A stretch of DNA of 64,000 nt from Laribacter hongkongensis DSM 14985 (GTDB taxonomy: Bacteria > Pseudomonadota > Gammaproteobacteria > Burkholderiales > Aquaspirillaceae). The position numbers and the translations under genes were made by a program. Positions 9,434-18,054 of this stretch are shown piece after piece. Location: positions 1 through 64,000 of the forward strand of contig NZ_AUHR01000016.1 in assembly GCF_000423285.1 (NCBI RefSeq). Reading direction: 5' to 3'. A model generated the notes under the pieces. The model worked only from the letters and a program-made list of their open reading frames with translations, searched no databases and was not told where the DNA came from. The stretch's first letter is position 1; each line of letters starts with the position of its first letter.

Positions 9434-10393
9434 TCAATGCGCGGCGCAGCGCCCCGGGACCAGCGGCTCGCCGCGGTCATCCAGCATCTGCACCGGGCTC
9501 AGTCCGCTGGTACGGATGGCCTGTGCCAGCGCCCGGATGGCGTTCATGCGCGGGAAGTGGCGGCGGGTGGCGAGCACGACCCGGCGGGTCGGCGGGCTGC
9601 CGCTGAACGGCAGGATGCTCAGCAGGTCGCGGTCTCCCTGGCTGACCGACGTGGCCGGCAACACGGTGATGCCGACCCCGCTGGCTACCATGTGACGGAT
9701 GGTGGTGAGCGAACTGCCGGAGAGGGCCTGTGCCAGCGGGTGGCCGTCGACCCGTGGCTGGGCATTGCGGTCGCATACGGCCAGCACCTGGTCGCGGAAG
9801 CAGTTGCCCTGCGTCAGCAGCAGCAGCGATTCCCCAACCAGTTCGGATGAAGCCACGGCGTCACGGGTGGACCATGGATGGCTTTTCGGGGTGGCCACCA
9901 CGAACGGTTCGTCGTACAGCGGCAAGGTGACGATGTTGGGCTCGTCAAACGGTTCGGCCACGACGGCGCAGTCGATTTCGCCGCTTTTGAGCATGTCGGC
10001 GAGTCTGGCGGTGTAGTTTTCCTCCAGAAACAGCGGCATGTCCGGTGCCAGCACCCGCAGGGTGGGGATCAGCCGTGGCAGCAGGTAGGGACCGATGGTG
10101 AAAATGATGCCGAGCTTGAGCGGGCCGACCAGTTCACTCTGGCGTTCGCCGGCGATGCGCTTGATGGCCGAAGCTTCTTCAATCACTACCTGCGCCTGCT
10201 CGATGATCTGGCGGCCGATGTCGGTGATAGTGATTTCCGGCCCGCGTTCGAACAGGGTGACGCCCAGTTCGTCCTCGAGTTTTTTGACGGCGATCGACAG
10301 GGTCGGCTGGCTGACAAAGCAGGCGGCGGCAGCCCGTCCGAAGTGGCGTTCGCGGGCAACGGCGACGATGTAGCGGAGTTCGGTAAGAGTCAT
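9434..10393 (-). CDS. oxyR: Peroxide-sensing LysR-type regulator OxyR
   Basis: A 319-residue transcription factor that activates (and in neisserial species can repress) catalase, peroxiredoxin and thiol-redox genes after disulfide formation. The winged-helix domain fills residues 1-60 ([23 protein letters not shown]). The sensing cysteines are C198 and C207 in [12 protein letters not shown], matching C199 and C208 of E. coli OxyR. This distinguishes it from other LysR proteins. Its ATG overlaps the minE stop by 4 bp, so it is translated as the last gene of the min operon, an arrangement also known in Neisseria. Confidence 0.93.
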   Translation of the reverse strand: MTLTELRYIVAVARERHFGRAAAACFVSQPTLSIAVKKLEDELGVTLFERGPEITITDIGRQIIEQAQVVIEEASAIKRIAGERQSELVGPLKLGIIFTIGPYLLPRLIPTLRVLAPDMPLFLEENYTARLADMLKSGEIDCAVVAEPFDEPNIVTLPLYDEPFVVATPKSHPWSTRDAVASSELVGESLLLLTQGNCFRDQVLAVCDRNAQPRVDGHPLAQALSGSSLTTIRHMVASGVGITVLPATSVSQGDRDLLSILPFSGSPPTRRVVLATRRHFPRMNAIRALAQAIRTSGLSPVQMLDDRGEPLVPGRCAAH

Positions 10394-10659
10394 GCGACGG
10401 TGCGTTGCTGTGGTTCAGGCAGCACGATGTTGACTTCAAGCACTTCCAGATCGTCCTGGCGTTCAAGCTGTACCTTGATGTCTTCCGGGGCGATCTTGAC
10501 GTATTTGGAAATGACCGCAATCAGTTCCTGCTGCAATTGCGGCAGGTAATCCGGTTCGGCCCGGCCGTTGCGTTCGTGCGCCAGGATGATTTGCAGGCGC
10601 TCACGCGCGATCGAGGCGGTTTTCTGGCGTTTGCCAAACAGTTTTTCAATCAGCGACAT
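10390..10659 (-). CDS. minE: Cell division topological specificity factor MinE
   Basis: An 89-residue protein that stimulates MinD ATPase and drives pole-to-pole oscillation so that the Z ring forms only at mid-cell. The N-terminal membrane/MinD-contact helix ([30 protein letters not shown]) and the dimerising C-terminal domain ([20 protein letters not shown]) are present, and the length is typical (E. coli 88). It starts 3 bp after the minD stop and overlaps oxyR by 4 bp. Confidence 0.96.
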   Translation of the reverse strand: MSLIEKLFGKRQKTASIARERLQIILAHERNGRAEPDYLPQLQQELIAVISKYVKIAPEDIKVQLERQDDLEVLEVNIVLPEPQQRTVA

Positions 10660-10662
10660 GCC

Positions 10663-11472
10663 TTATCCTCCAAACAGCCGCTTGAGCAGTCCGACTTTCG
10701 GGGCTTCCAGAAAGCGCATCGGGGTTTCGGCGCCGAGGAAACGGGCCACCACGTCCTTGTAGGCTTCGGCCACGTCGGTGTCGGTCAGGTGGATGACCGG
10801 CATCCCCTGGTTGGATGCCTGCAGGACGGCCATGCTTTCCGGAATCACGCCGATCAGCGGGATGCGCAGGATGTCCTGGATGTCCTCGACCGACAGCATT
10901 TCGCCCTTGTCGACCCGGGATGGTGCGTAACGGGTGATCAGCAGGTGTTCCTTGACCGGTTCCTGTTTTTCGAGCGCCCGCCTGGATTTGGCTGCCAGAA
11001 TGCCGAGGATGCGGTCGGAGTCGCGCACGCTGGAGACTTCCGGATTGGTGACGACAATCGCTTCGTCGGCGTAATACAGGGCCAGTACCGCGCCCCGCTC
11101 GATGCCGGCCGGAGAGTCGCACACGATATATTCAAAGTCCTGTGCCAGTTCTTCCAGCACCTTGCCGACGCCCTCTTCGGTCAGTGCGTCCTTGTCGCGG
11201 GTTTGCGAGGCGGGCAACACATAAAGGTTGTCGCAGTGCTTGTCCTTGATCATGGCCTGGTTGAGGGTGGCCTCGCCGTGGATCACGTTGATCAGGTCGT
11301 ACACTACCCGTCGTTCGCAGCCCATGATCAGGTCCAGATTGCGCAGGCCGACGTCAAAGTCGATGACAATGGTCTTGTGGCCTTTCAGGGCGAGCCCTGT
11401 GGCAATGCTTGCACTGGTGGTGGTTTTGCCTACTCCGCCCTTGCCGGACGTCACGACGATGATTCTTGCCAC
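10663..11472 (-). CDS. minD: Septum-site determining ATPase MinD
   Basis: A ParA/MinD-type ATPase of 269 residues that recruits MinC to the membrane to block FtsZ assembly near the poles. The deviant Walker A KGGVGKTTTSASIA lies near residues 11-24 and the switch DSPAGIERGA near 117-126. A C-terminal amphipathic tail (RFLEAPKVGLLKRLFGG) would bind the membrane. GTG 11472 is chosen because AGGGGA stands six bases upstream and the protein then begins VARIIVVTSGKGG like E. coli MinD; an ATG 18 bases upstream would place that ribosome site inside the gene. Confidence 0.95.
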   Translation of the reverse strand: MARIIVVTSGKGGVGKTTTSASIATGLALKGHKTIVIDFDVGLRNLDLIMGCERRVVYDLINVIHGEATLNQAMIKDKHCDNLYVLPASQTRDKDALTEEGVGKVLEELAQDFEYIVCDSPAGIERGAVLALYYADEAIVVTNPEVSSVRDSDRILGILAAKSRRALEKQEPVKEHLLITRYAPSRVDKGEMLSVEDIQDILRIPLIGVIPESMAVLQASNQGMPVIHLTDTDVAEAYKDVVARFLGAETPMRFLEAPKVGLLKRLFGG

Positions 11473-11535
11473 AGTGTTTCCCCTGTTCAATCACGAATTT
11501 TGGTATGCGGTTGCCATCAGTAAAAGTGGGGCAAC

Positions 11536-12219
11536 TCAATCGGGCAAGGCCCGCATGACAATCTTGTCCGATTCCAGCAACACTTGCAGCGGCCGGCTGG
11601 CCAGCGCAGCGGGCAGGTCCTGCTCCAGCGTGCGCCAGATGCCGGCGATCGACAGCAGCTCGGCCTGCATCGACCGGACAAAAATCCGGGCATCACGCTG
11701 GCCGCGTGCTCCCGCCAGCGCCCGGCCGCGCAGGCTGCCGTAAATGTGGATGTCGCCGTCGGCAATCACTTCCGCTCCGGCACTGACCGTGGCCAGCACC
11801 ACCAGATTGCCGCCGCGTGCATATACCTGCTGTCCGGCCCGGACCGGCTTGTCGATCACCAGTGTCTGCGGTTGCGGTTCGTCTTCCAGACGGGATTCGT
11901 CCAGCGCCTCGTCTCCTCCGAGCGGCAACAGGCCGGCATCGTCCAGCGCGCCTTCCAGACCGGCCGGGGTCGGGCGCACGCCGACCAGATGGATGCCGTA
12001 CTGGGCGAACCGGGCGACCAGACCGCGGTAATCCAGTTCGACCGGATTGACCTGGCTGACGTCCAGCATGGCGGGTGTCCGGCTGAACGGACTGTCTGCC
12101 GAGAAACGGTTGTCCAGATCCCGGGTGATATCGGCCAGTCGGGTTGAGCGCAGCCGGATGGAGAACAGGTTGAGTCGCGCGGACTTGATGTCGAAGGTGT
12201 GATCGGCAGAGGCGCTCAT
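11536..12219 (-). CDS. minC: Septum-site determining protein MinC
   Basis: A 227-residue inhibitor of FtsZ polymerisation that works with MinD. The N-terminal FtsZ-contact domain begins FDIKSARLNLFSIRL (residues 9-23). The C-terminal beta-helix domain binds MinD and dimerises; it shows VRAGQQVYARGGNLVVLATVSAGAEVIADG and GSLRGRALAGARG, the MinC_C signature. An acidic linker (about 100-125) joins the domains. ATG 12219 fits neisserial MinC; longer in-frame starts add a sequence not seen in the family. First gene of minC-minD-minE-oxyR. Confidence 0.94.
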   Translation of the reverse strand: MSASADHTFDIKSARLNLFSIRLRSTRLADITRDLDNRFSADSPFSRTPAMLDVSQVNPVELDYRGLVARFAQYGIHLVGVRPTPAGLEGALDDAGLLPLGGDEALDESRLEDEPQPQTLVIDKPVRAGQQVYARGGNLVVLATVSAGAEVIADGDIHIYGSLRGRALAGARGQRDARIFVRSMQAELLSIAGIWRTLEQDLPAALASRPLQVLLESDKIVMRALPD

Positions 12220-12340
12220 AGGGGCCGGATCGCTGCTCGTGGATAAATGAATGGCAGGAAGTGTACCCGGAGCGGGCGTGGTTTTCCACGGCACGCCTGT
12301 TGTGGCGGAACGACGTTTTGGTGCGATGCACAAAAATGGT

Positions 12341-12369
12341 TTGACAGCTGGCGGCAGCCCCGCTTAAAT
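12341..12369 (+). promoter_or_regulatory. Sigma-70 promoter of the phasin gene
   Basis: TTGACA at 12341-12346, a 17-base spacer, and TTAAAT at 12364-12369 give a near-consensus promoter. The likely start of transcription is near 12376, about 90 bases before the phasin ATG. The flanking DNA is not conspicuously AT-rich, so the match is unlikely to be base-composition noise. Confidence 0.65.
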
Positions 12370-12467
12370 AGCGTTAGATGTTGCGGTGCACAATGCCAAG
12401 TGCGAATACAGTCCGGCTGTTGGCTTGCACCGTTTGACCCCAAATCATTCATTACGGAGCAACCGAC

Positions 12468-13028
12468 ATGTTCAACCAGGCACAAGAACTGCAATCCCTG
12501 CAACAAGCCCAGCTGGAAAAGGCCCTGCGCCTGTCGTCCATCGTGCTGTCCAGCGCCGAGCGCTTTGCCAACCTGCAACTGGAACTGTCCAAAAAGCTGA
12601 TCGCCGAGCAGGCTGACGTGGTCAAGACCCTGGCCGAAGTGAAAGACGTCAAGAGCCTTGCCGATGCACAGGCCCAGTTCAGCCAGCCGAGCGTGGACCA
12701 GGTATTCGGCATGGCCCGCAGCGTGTACGACGTGGCCGTCCAGACCCAGAACGAAGTCCAGGCCTTCATGGAAGAGCAGATGCTGGATTTCAACAAGCAG
12801 CTGTGCGCCAACCTCGACAAGCTGTCGAAAAACGCCCCGGCCGGTTCCGATACCGCTGTCAACGCCATGAAAAACATGCTGACCAGCGCCACCGCCGCCT
12901 ATGACAGCGTGACCAAGACTGCCAAGAAGGTCAGTGCCGAGCTGGCCGAAGCCGGTGCCGAAGCTGCTGCCAACTCTGCCAAAGTGGCATCGGCTGCCGT
13001 CAACCGTTCGGCTGCCAAGAAGGCCTGA
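12468..13028 (+). CDS. Phasin family protein
   Basis: A 186-residue phasin (PHA granule-associated protein). Phasins coat polyhydroxyalkanoate granules and influence their size and number. The sequence is almost entirely helical, with no membrane segment or signal. MFNQAQELQSLQQAQLEKA and ANLQLELSKKLIAEQADV match the phasin_2 family pattern. The C-terminus is an Ala/Lys-rich tail (AAANSAKVASAAVNRSAAKKA) typical of betaproteobacterial phasins. ACGGAGCAACCGAC before the ATG gives a good ribosome site. It has its own promoter and terminator. No PHA synthase is in the window, so the granule role is inferred from the family. Confidence 0.88.
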   Translation: MFNQAQELQSLQQAQLEKALRLSSIVLSSAERFANLQLELSKKLIAEQADVVKTLAEVKDVKSLADAQAQFSQPSVDQVFGMARSVYDVAVQTQNEVQAFMEEQMLDFNKQLCANLDKLSKNAPAGSDTAVNAMKNMLTSATAAYDSVTKTAKKVSAELAEAGAEAAANSAKVASAAVNRSAAKKA

Positions 13029-13052
13029 TTATTCCCTCTCGTTGTGCTTGCA

Positions 13053-13081
13053 ACGCCGCAGATCGTCTGTGGCGTTTTTTT
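13053..13081 (+). terminator. Intrinsic terminator of the phasin gene
   Basis: A 10-bp stem (ACGCCGCAGA with TCTGTGGCGT, one G-U pair), a 3-base loop TCG, then a run of seven T. It lies 25 bp past the phasin stop. Confidence 0.9.
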
Positions 13082-13193
13082 GTGCTCCTGCGGCTGTGTG
13101 CTGCCGGACAGGGCGTTACAATACGGGCTGTGTGACGGCATCGTCTGTGGTGCCGTTTTTCTTTTCTGGTTTCATCCCCCTTAGCGTGTTGCC

Positions 13194-14675
13194 GTGTTTG
13201 ATCGCCCTTACGTCATTGTCGACCTGGAAACGACCGGAGGTCACATCACCCGTGACCGGATTACCGAAATCGGCCTGGTCGAAGTCAGCCACGGGGTCAC
13301 GACCCGCTGGTCCCAGCTCGTTAACCCCGGTCAGCCGATTCCGCCGTTCATTGAAGAAATGACCGGCATCAGCGATGCCATGGTGGCGGAGGCCCCACCT
13401 TTTGCCGAACTGGCACCGGCACTGCTGGCGCGCCTGAACGGCAAGCTGCTGATCGCGCACAACGCCCGCTTTGACTACGGCTTTCTGAAAAACGAATTTC
13501 GCCGGCTGGGGCTGACCTTCACCACCGATCCGCTCTGCACCGTCAAGCTGTCGCGCCGGCTCTATCCGCAGCATGCCAAGCACAGCCTTGACAGCCTGAT
13601 TGCCCGGCACGGCATCGACGTGCCTCCCGGCATGCGCCACCGGGCGCTGGGAGATGCCGAGGCGGTGTACGTGTTCCTGCAAACCGCCGTTGCCGAACTG
13701 GGACAGGATGCGGTCCGGGCTGCGGCGGCAGACTTGCTGGCTGCCGTCGAGCTGCCCGAAGGCGTTGGCGCTGGTCTGGTCGACCATTTGCCGGACGTGC
13801 CAGGCGTATTCCGCCTGATGGCGGCAGACGGCACCGTGTTGCATGTCGGCAAGGCCGCCAACCTGCGTGCCAGTGTCTTGCGTTATTTCCAGCCGCGGGT
13901 CCGCAACCAGAAAGAGGCCCGGCTGGCGGCACGGGTTGCCAGTGTCGTCTGGGACGAAACACTGGGCGAGTTCGGTGCTGCGCTGCGCGAAGTCCGGATT
14001 CTTGGGCAGTTGCCGGCTCCGCTGGCCGGAGGCAAGGGACGGGCAGACGAGACCGCGCTCTCCTGGCGGCTGGTGGCCGACGAGCAAGGGTATCTGGGCC
14101 CGGTGCCGGTGCCCTTGGCTGAGGCTCTGGCCGGGCACGCTGGCCGGTGTTTCGGCGTATTCCGCAATCCGCGCGAAGCGCAGCGGCGGCTGGCGACGTT
14201 TGCCGACAGTTACAAGCTGTGCTGCAAACGGCTGGGACTGGAACAGTCGCGCAGTGGCCGTCCCTGTTCTGCCCATTCTTTGGGGCGTTGCCGCGGAGCC
14301 TGTCTGGGGCGGGAAAGTGCGGCACAGTTCAATACCCGGCTTGAGAGCGTGCTGGCGCGCCATGCCTTGCCATCGTGGCCGTTTGACGATGCACTGGCCG
14401 TTGTCGAGCAGGACGTGGTAACCGGCCGGTGCGAGCGGCACCTGTTTGCCGACTGGCGTTATCTGGGCAGCTTTACGGCAGATGGTGAATGGCTGGAGGC
14501 TGGTGATGCCGTGAATGTGGACCTGTTCAAGCTGCTTCAGGCCACCATCCGGCAGCCTCCGGCTTCGCTGCAACTGGATCCTTGTCCGCTTGCTGTGGTG
14601 CCGGAGTTGGGCCGGGGCCCGACTCAAGGTAAGGTAACGACCTCAATGACTGGATCCGACCGGAGAGAACAATGA
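13194..14675 (+). CDS. Fused 3'-5' exonuclease (DnaQ-like) and GIY-YIG endonuclease (UvrC N-terminal/Cho-like)
   Basis: A 493-residue two-domain nuclease. Residues 5-170 are a DnaQ/PolC-epsilon exonuclease with the acidic pair D10/E12 in VDLETTG, the middle Asp in HNARFDYGFL, and HRALGDAEAV carrying the final His and Asp. Residues about 201-290 are a GIY-YIG domain; GVFRLMAADG and LHVGKAANLR correspond to GVYxF and YVGKAxNLR of UvrC. Downstream, CCKRLGLEQSRSGRPC and GRCRGACLG match the Cys-rich region following GIY-YIG in UvrC. The combination is known in proteobacteria and is presumed to act in DNA repair. GTG 13194 is the start; a 4-bp overlap couples it to the next gene. Confidence 0.85.
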   Translation: MFDRPYVIVDLETTGGHITRDRITEIGLVEVSHGVTTRWSQLVNPGQPIPPFIEEMTGISDAMVAEAPPFAELAPALLARLNGKLLIAHNARFDYGFLKNEFRRLGLTFTTDPLCTVKLSRRLYPQHAKHSLDSLIARHGIDVPPGMRHRALGDAEAVYVFLQTAVAELGQDAVRAAAADLLAAVELPEGVGAGLVDHLPDVPGVFRLMAADGTVLHVGKAANLRASVLRYFQPRVRNQKEARLAARVASVVWDETLGEFGAALREVRILGQLPAPLAGGKGRADETALSWRLVADEQGYLGPVPVPLAEALAGHAGRCFGVFRNPREAQRRLATFADSYKLCCKRLGLEQSRSGRPCSAHSLGRCRGACLGRESAAQFNTRLESVLARHALPSWPFDDALAVVEQDVVTGRCERHLFADWRYLGSFTADGEWLEAGDAVNVDLFKLLQATIRQPPASLQLDPCPLAVVPELGRGPTQGKVTTSMTGSDRREQ

Positions 14676-15082
14676 CGGGAATTACAGGTTGGCTGGCCGG
14701 AGTGCTGATTACCGGCATGCTGTGCACGGGGACGGCCCTGGCGGCATCCTCGTCGGTCATGTCCCTTGGGCAGAATGCTGCCGCTGTTTCCGGCAGCGTC
14801 AAAGGCAGCCAGGTGCGTGACTACCGGTTTGAAGGGCGAGAGGGCGAGCAGGTGCGCTTGACGGTTACCGGGCATCCGGCAGCCTATTTCCTGTTGTGGA
14901 ATGACGAGCAGCAGACCATGCCGATTGCCGAAACCCGTGACTGGATGGGGGTTTTGCCTGCTGACGGCAGTTATGTGGTGCGCGTGTTCGTGTACCGCAG
15001 CAATGCTGAAAAGGGCGAGCGTGCCGATTACCGGTTGCGCGTGCAGCGCCTTGGCAAGGTCAAGGGCAGCGGCCAGAAATGA
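14672..15082 (+). CDS. Secreted protein resembling the periplasmic inhibitor of g-type lysozyme (PliG)
   Basis: A 136-residue exported protein with a signal peptide cleaved near ALA-AS (residue 24). The mature part is one beta domain: SGSVKGSQVRDYRFEGREGE, then LPADGSYVVRVFVYRSNAEK and ADYRLRVQ. By eye this follows the spacing of E. coli PliG, which has IKGYDYDTYTF, ASGKYELRVLQTRNDAR and YNVDI at the same places. PliG protects against animal g-type lysozyme. Similarity is modest and the assignment is an inference; a generic pre-peptidase-like beta sandwich is the alternative. Its ATG overlaps the nuclease gene stop by 4 bp. Confidence 0.5.
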   Translation: MTGITGWLAGVLITGMLCTGTALAASSSVMSLGQNAAAVSGSVKGSQVRDYRFEGREGEQVRLTVTGHPAAYFLLWNDEQQTMPIAETRDWMGVLPADGSYVVRVFVYRSNAEKGERADYRLRVQRLGKVKGSGQK

Positions 15083-15132
15083 ATGAAGGCCGGCCGTAAA
15101 ACGGCCATGCAACAGCCAGGAGTGGACAGAGG

Positions 15133-15645
15133 CTAGTAATAGGTCAGTGTCACGGTCGGCGTGTCTGAGTACGAACCTGGCGTCAGCATTTGTCCCGCAG
15201 GAATGCTCCCGTAAACGGGATAACTTCTGGATACGTTTCCCAGCAATACCAGAGTCAGTGAGTCCGATATTTTCTGGCTGCCTTCGGTGCCGTCGCCCCA
15301 GATGATTGAACGGGTGGCATTGGTGTACAAAGAATACGCCATCATGTTTGAACCGTTGGCCATCCTGCGGGTACTGACTCCCGTTTGCGGATATGCACCT
15401 GCCGATATTGCAATATCGTATGGCACCAGCAGGCCTGCCACGCCTCCGCAACTGACATCCACTGATCCGGTGCCGGTCAGGGGTGTTGGTGAAAAAACAT
15501 TGTAGGTGCCGAATGCCACACTGGTGACACTGACGCTGCAACTGCATGCCAGCGTGCAGAGTGCATGTGCCTGTTGAACATGAAAAGCACAAATGGCCAG
15601 CAGGATTGCTGGCAGAAAATTCACCGGCTTGATGTTTTTTGGCAT
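15133..15645 (-). CDS. Spore coat U domain (SCPU) fimbrial subunit, CsuA/B/E-like
   Basis: A 170-residue secreted pilin-like protein of the SCPU family, used by Csu-type chaperone-usher fimbriae. The signal peptide ends about AHA (residue 28). The domain runs from CSCSVSVTSVAFGTYNVFSP through YDIAISAGA, SLYTNATRSIIWGDG and ends PGSYSDTPTVTLTYY, the standard SCPU finish. It is the last gene of the fimbrial locus and the only one that looks intact; it overlaps the usher stop by 25 bp. As the last subunit it would be the tip adhesin by position. With the usher broken it cannot be assembled here. Confidence 0.8.
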   Translation of the reverse strand: MPKNIKPVNFLPAILLAICAFHVQQAHALCTLACSCSVSVTSVAFGTYNVFSPTPLTGTGSVDVSCGGVAGLLVPYDIAISAGAYPQTGVSTRRMANGSNMMAYSLYTNATRSIIWGDGTEGSQKISDSLTLVLLGNVSRSYPVYGSIPAGQMLTPGSYSDTPTVTLTYY

Positions 15646-17470
15646 GAAAGAGTCCCAAGGTCAGGGAGTGCTGCCCCGATTGTTCCGGGCAGCATGGCGT
15701 AACAGGATCCTGAATCCCAACTGGCGGTAATCCGGGTAACGGGTGTGGCCGGAGCAACGAAGACTTTCCCGTCAAGTCCGGCCTGCCCCAACGGCTGCTG
15801 GTCAGATGTCTGTATCAAGGCGCCAGCCGGGACAAATTGCCCGTTGTCATCGACCAGCCGGAAGCTGAAGCCGCTTTGTGGCATCAGCCTGAAATTGGTG
15901 ATGCCACCACTGCGCCATGCCGGAACCACATTCCGTTCAAATGTCTCGACTGTTGCATCCAGCGGCAGGTCATCAATGGCTATGCTGATCCTGTTGTCTT
16001 GATAGGCGTGCAGCCCCTGTACCAGTAACAGCCCTGTTTCATCCGTGCGTCCCAGCTCCTGGTTTTCCCGGTAGCCCCTTATATCGCTGAACGGGCTGGT
16101 ATCGACGACGGTAAAGCTTTCATTGATTTTTCTGGATGCAAACAACCGGTTGCCGGCGTATGACAGCCCGCCGCTGGCAGCAATCTGGTAACCGGACTGG
16201 CCATTGCCGCCAGCAATGTCACCCGACAGTGTGGCATACGGGTTTTGCCATGAAATGCCGGCCTGGTAGCGTCCCGAATCGCTGGCCTGTATCCGGTGCC
16301 GTTGTCCATGGGCATGGATTTTTGCAACTGTACGGCTGTCTGTTGTTTCGAGCCTTCTCGCAGGGTATCCGTAGTGATGGTTGTCCTGCTGTCAAGGATG
16401 AAATTCAGTCCGGCAAGCACTGTCGTACCGGTATTCCCGTGGAGAATGCTGATGCCAAGCTGGGTTACGTTGTTGATGCGGATGTTGCTTGCCAATGACA
16501 ATTGCCACTGTTGGTCATTTTGCCAGGATGAGCGCTGGATATAGCCGATATTGACCCACTGTCTGAGTAGAGGTATTCCGATGGATATCATGCCTGTGTT
16601 TTTTGTCCGGAAATTTGACAGCATTCCTGCCTGGGTAAAATTTCTGGAGCTGAACCCTATTTGTGCGCTGAAATTTCCTGATCGTTGTTGCTTCTCCATG
16701 CCCAGTATGAGTTGTGCTCCCTGGCCATCATTTCCATGGCTGACAGCCAGGCTGGAGTTGATGACTCTCGGAAAAATACTTTCAAAATATGGCAATAGCC
16801 ATGCGCCACCGGCCCCAATGGTTTGTTGGTGTGGTGATGCCTCTATTTGCCATTCATATGTAAATCCTGGTGAGATGCCAGTGCGCCTGAAGGCACTTGC
16901 CATTAACTGGCCGTAGTGATTGCTTTCAAATCCATAGCTTTTCCTGATGGCTCCAAAACCATAAGAAAATTCGCTTGTTCCTGGTTGCAAGAGTCGAGGC
17001 GTAATGTAGTATGGTTGATAAATAACCTGTTGTCGCCCAAGTAAATCACGAACCACCAGCTGTAATTCACCCTGTCCTGCCTGGAGTGGAGATAATCCCA
17101 GTATGTCAAATGGACCAGGTGCTACATCTAGCTGGGCCAGTTTTTGTGTGTTCGTATAGATCTCTGCCGTAGCGGGAAGGGATGTCTCCCCATGAAAAAC
17201 CGGCAGGGAAAACGGGATGAAATCCGGGGCCAGTTCAAACCGGCTGGAAAACTGAATTCCTCCAAACCTGACTGGATATCCCCAGCTGCTTCCTTGACTG
17301 ACAAGATCCCCGATTTGCAGGCTGGCCCTTTGCTCGGGGAAATCCTTTCTCCAGCTGCTGTCCAGCCTCACCAGCTTGTTATCATTGTTCTGGTGGCGCC
17401 ATATGGATGTACTGGTTCCTGTTCCCCATGGGGTATAGATGCCTGCCCTGGTAATAGCGTCATGGCATCT
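15621..17470 (-). pseudogene. Csu-type fimbrial outer-membrane usher, truncated and frameshifted
   Basis: Two leftward reading frames together encode the middle and end of a PapC/CsuD-like usher. The first is open from 17470 and reads RLDSSWRKDFPEQRASLQIGD, then FSSRFELAPDFIPFSLPVFHGE, and GQGELQLVVRDLLGRQQVIY. It runs to about 16295. Homology then continues in the adjacent frame (QASDSGRYQAGISWQNPYA) to the stop at 15621. The frame switch lies at about 16285-16298 and needs one inserted base. Roughly the first 200 residues of a normal usher (about 800) are absent upstream, where the sequence meets the truncated chaperone. The gene cannot make a working usher. Confidence 0.85.
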
Positions 17471-17491
17471 TCAATGTTTGCGAGTGCTTCA

Positions 17492-18052
17492 TCAGTGCTG
17501 TTCGTATGAGCTGGGTTCACATTGATTTTGTGAACGATCAATATGCATTGATCCGGTATTTTGCGCTGTCAGTGTGATCTGGTTAGCTTGTATGTGTTTC
17601 GCATCCCATTTGATGGACCAGTTTTTTTGTGGTGGCTCTATATAAACAGGCAGGCTGATCTGCATCAGGAATTGCAGGTTTTTTATTTGCTGGTCAATTG
17701 TGCTGGATGATGGTATTTGTCTCAGTAAAATACGGTAGGCAATTTCTTTCTCATTTTTTGCTGGATTCCGCATTCCCACACGTATGGTCTGGGTGCCATA
17801 CGGGCCCAGTGTAAACATGGGGGGATTGACGATCAGGCCGTTAAACGGAACTTGCCGGTTTTCTCCTTTTTCATCAAACCATGAAAAAGTATCAACCTGA
17901 ATGGAGGTGGATTCGCTGCTACGGTTTGTTACGGTCAGGACACTCCGGTTCTGCTTTTCTGACAACCGGAGTCGTACGGGTTGTACTGCGAGGTCTGCGG
18001 CACAAGCCGTGGAGCATAAAAACCATGTCATTAAAAAGGTATGGTATTTCAT
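17492..18052 (-). pseudogene. Fimbrial periplasmic chaperone, C-terminally truncated
   Basis: The frame begins with a signal peptide (MKYHTFLMTWFLCSTACAAD) and a normal PapD-like first domain: VQPVRLRLSEKQNRSVLTVTN, NPPMFTLGPYGTQTIRVGMRN. The second domain starts (LPVYIEPPQKNWSIKWDAKH, ITLTAQNTGSMHIDRS) but ends after only 186 residues with unrelated residues. Csu-type chaperones usually run to about 230-250. Immediately beyond is usher sequence lacking its own N-terminus, so a deletion has probably joined the two genes near 17470-17540. Confidence 0.78.
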
Positions 18053-18054
18053 GG

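Noticed and set aside
13116-14627. 503-residue leftward open frame over the exonuclease/GIY-YIG gene
   Set aside because: Antisense to a gene with clear catalytic motifs; no homology visible.
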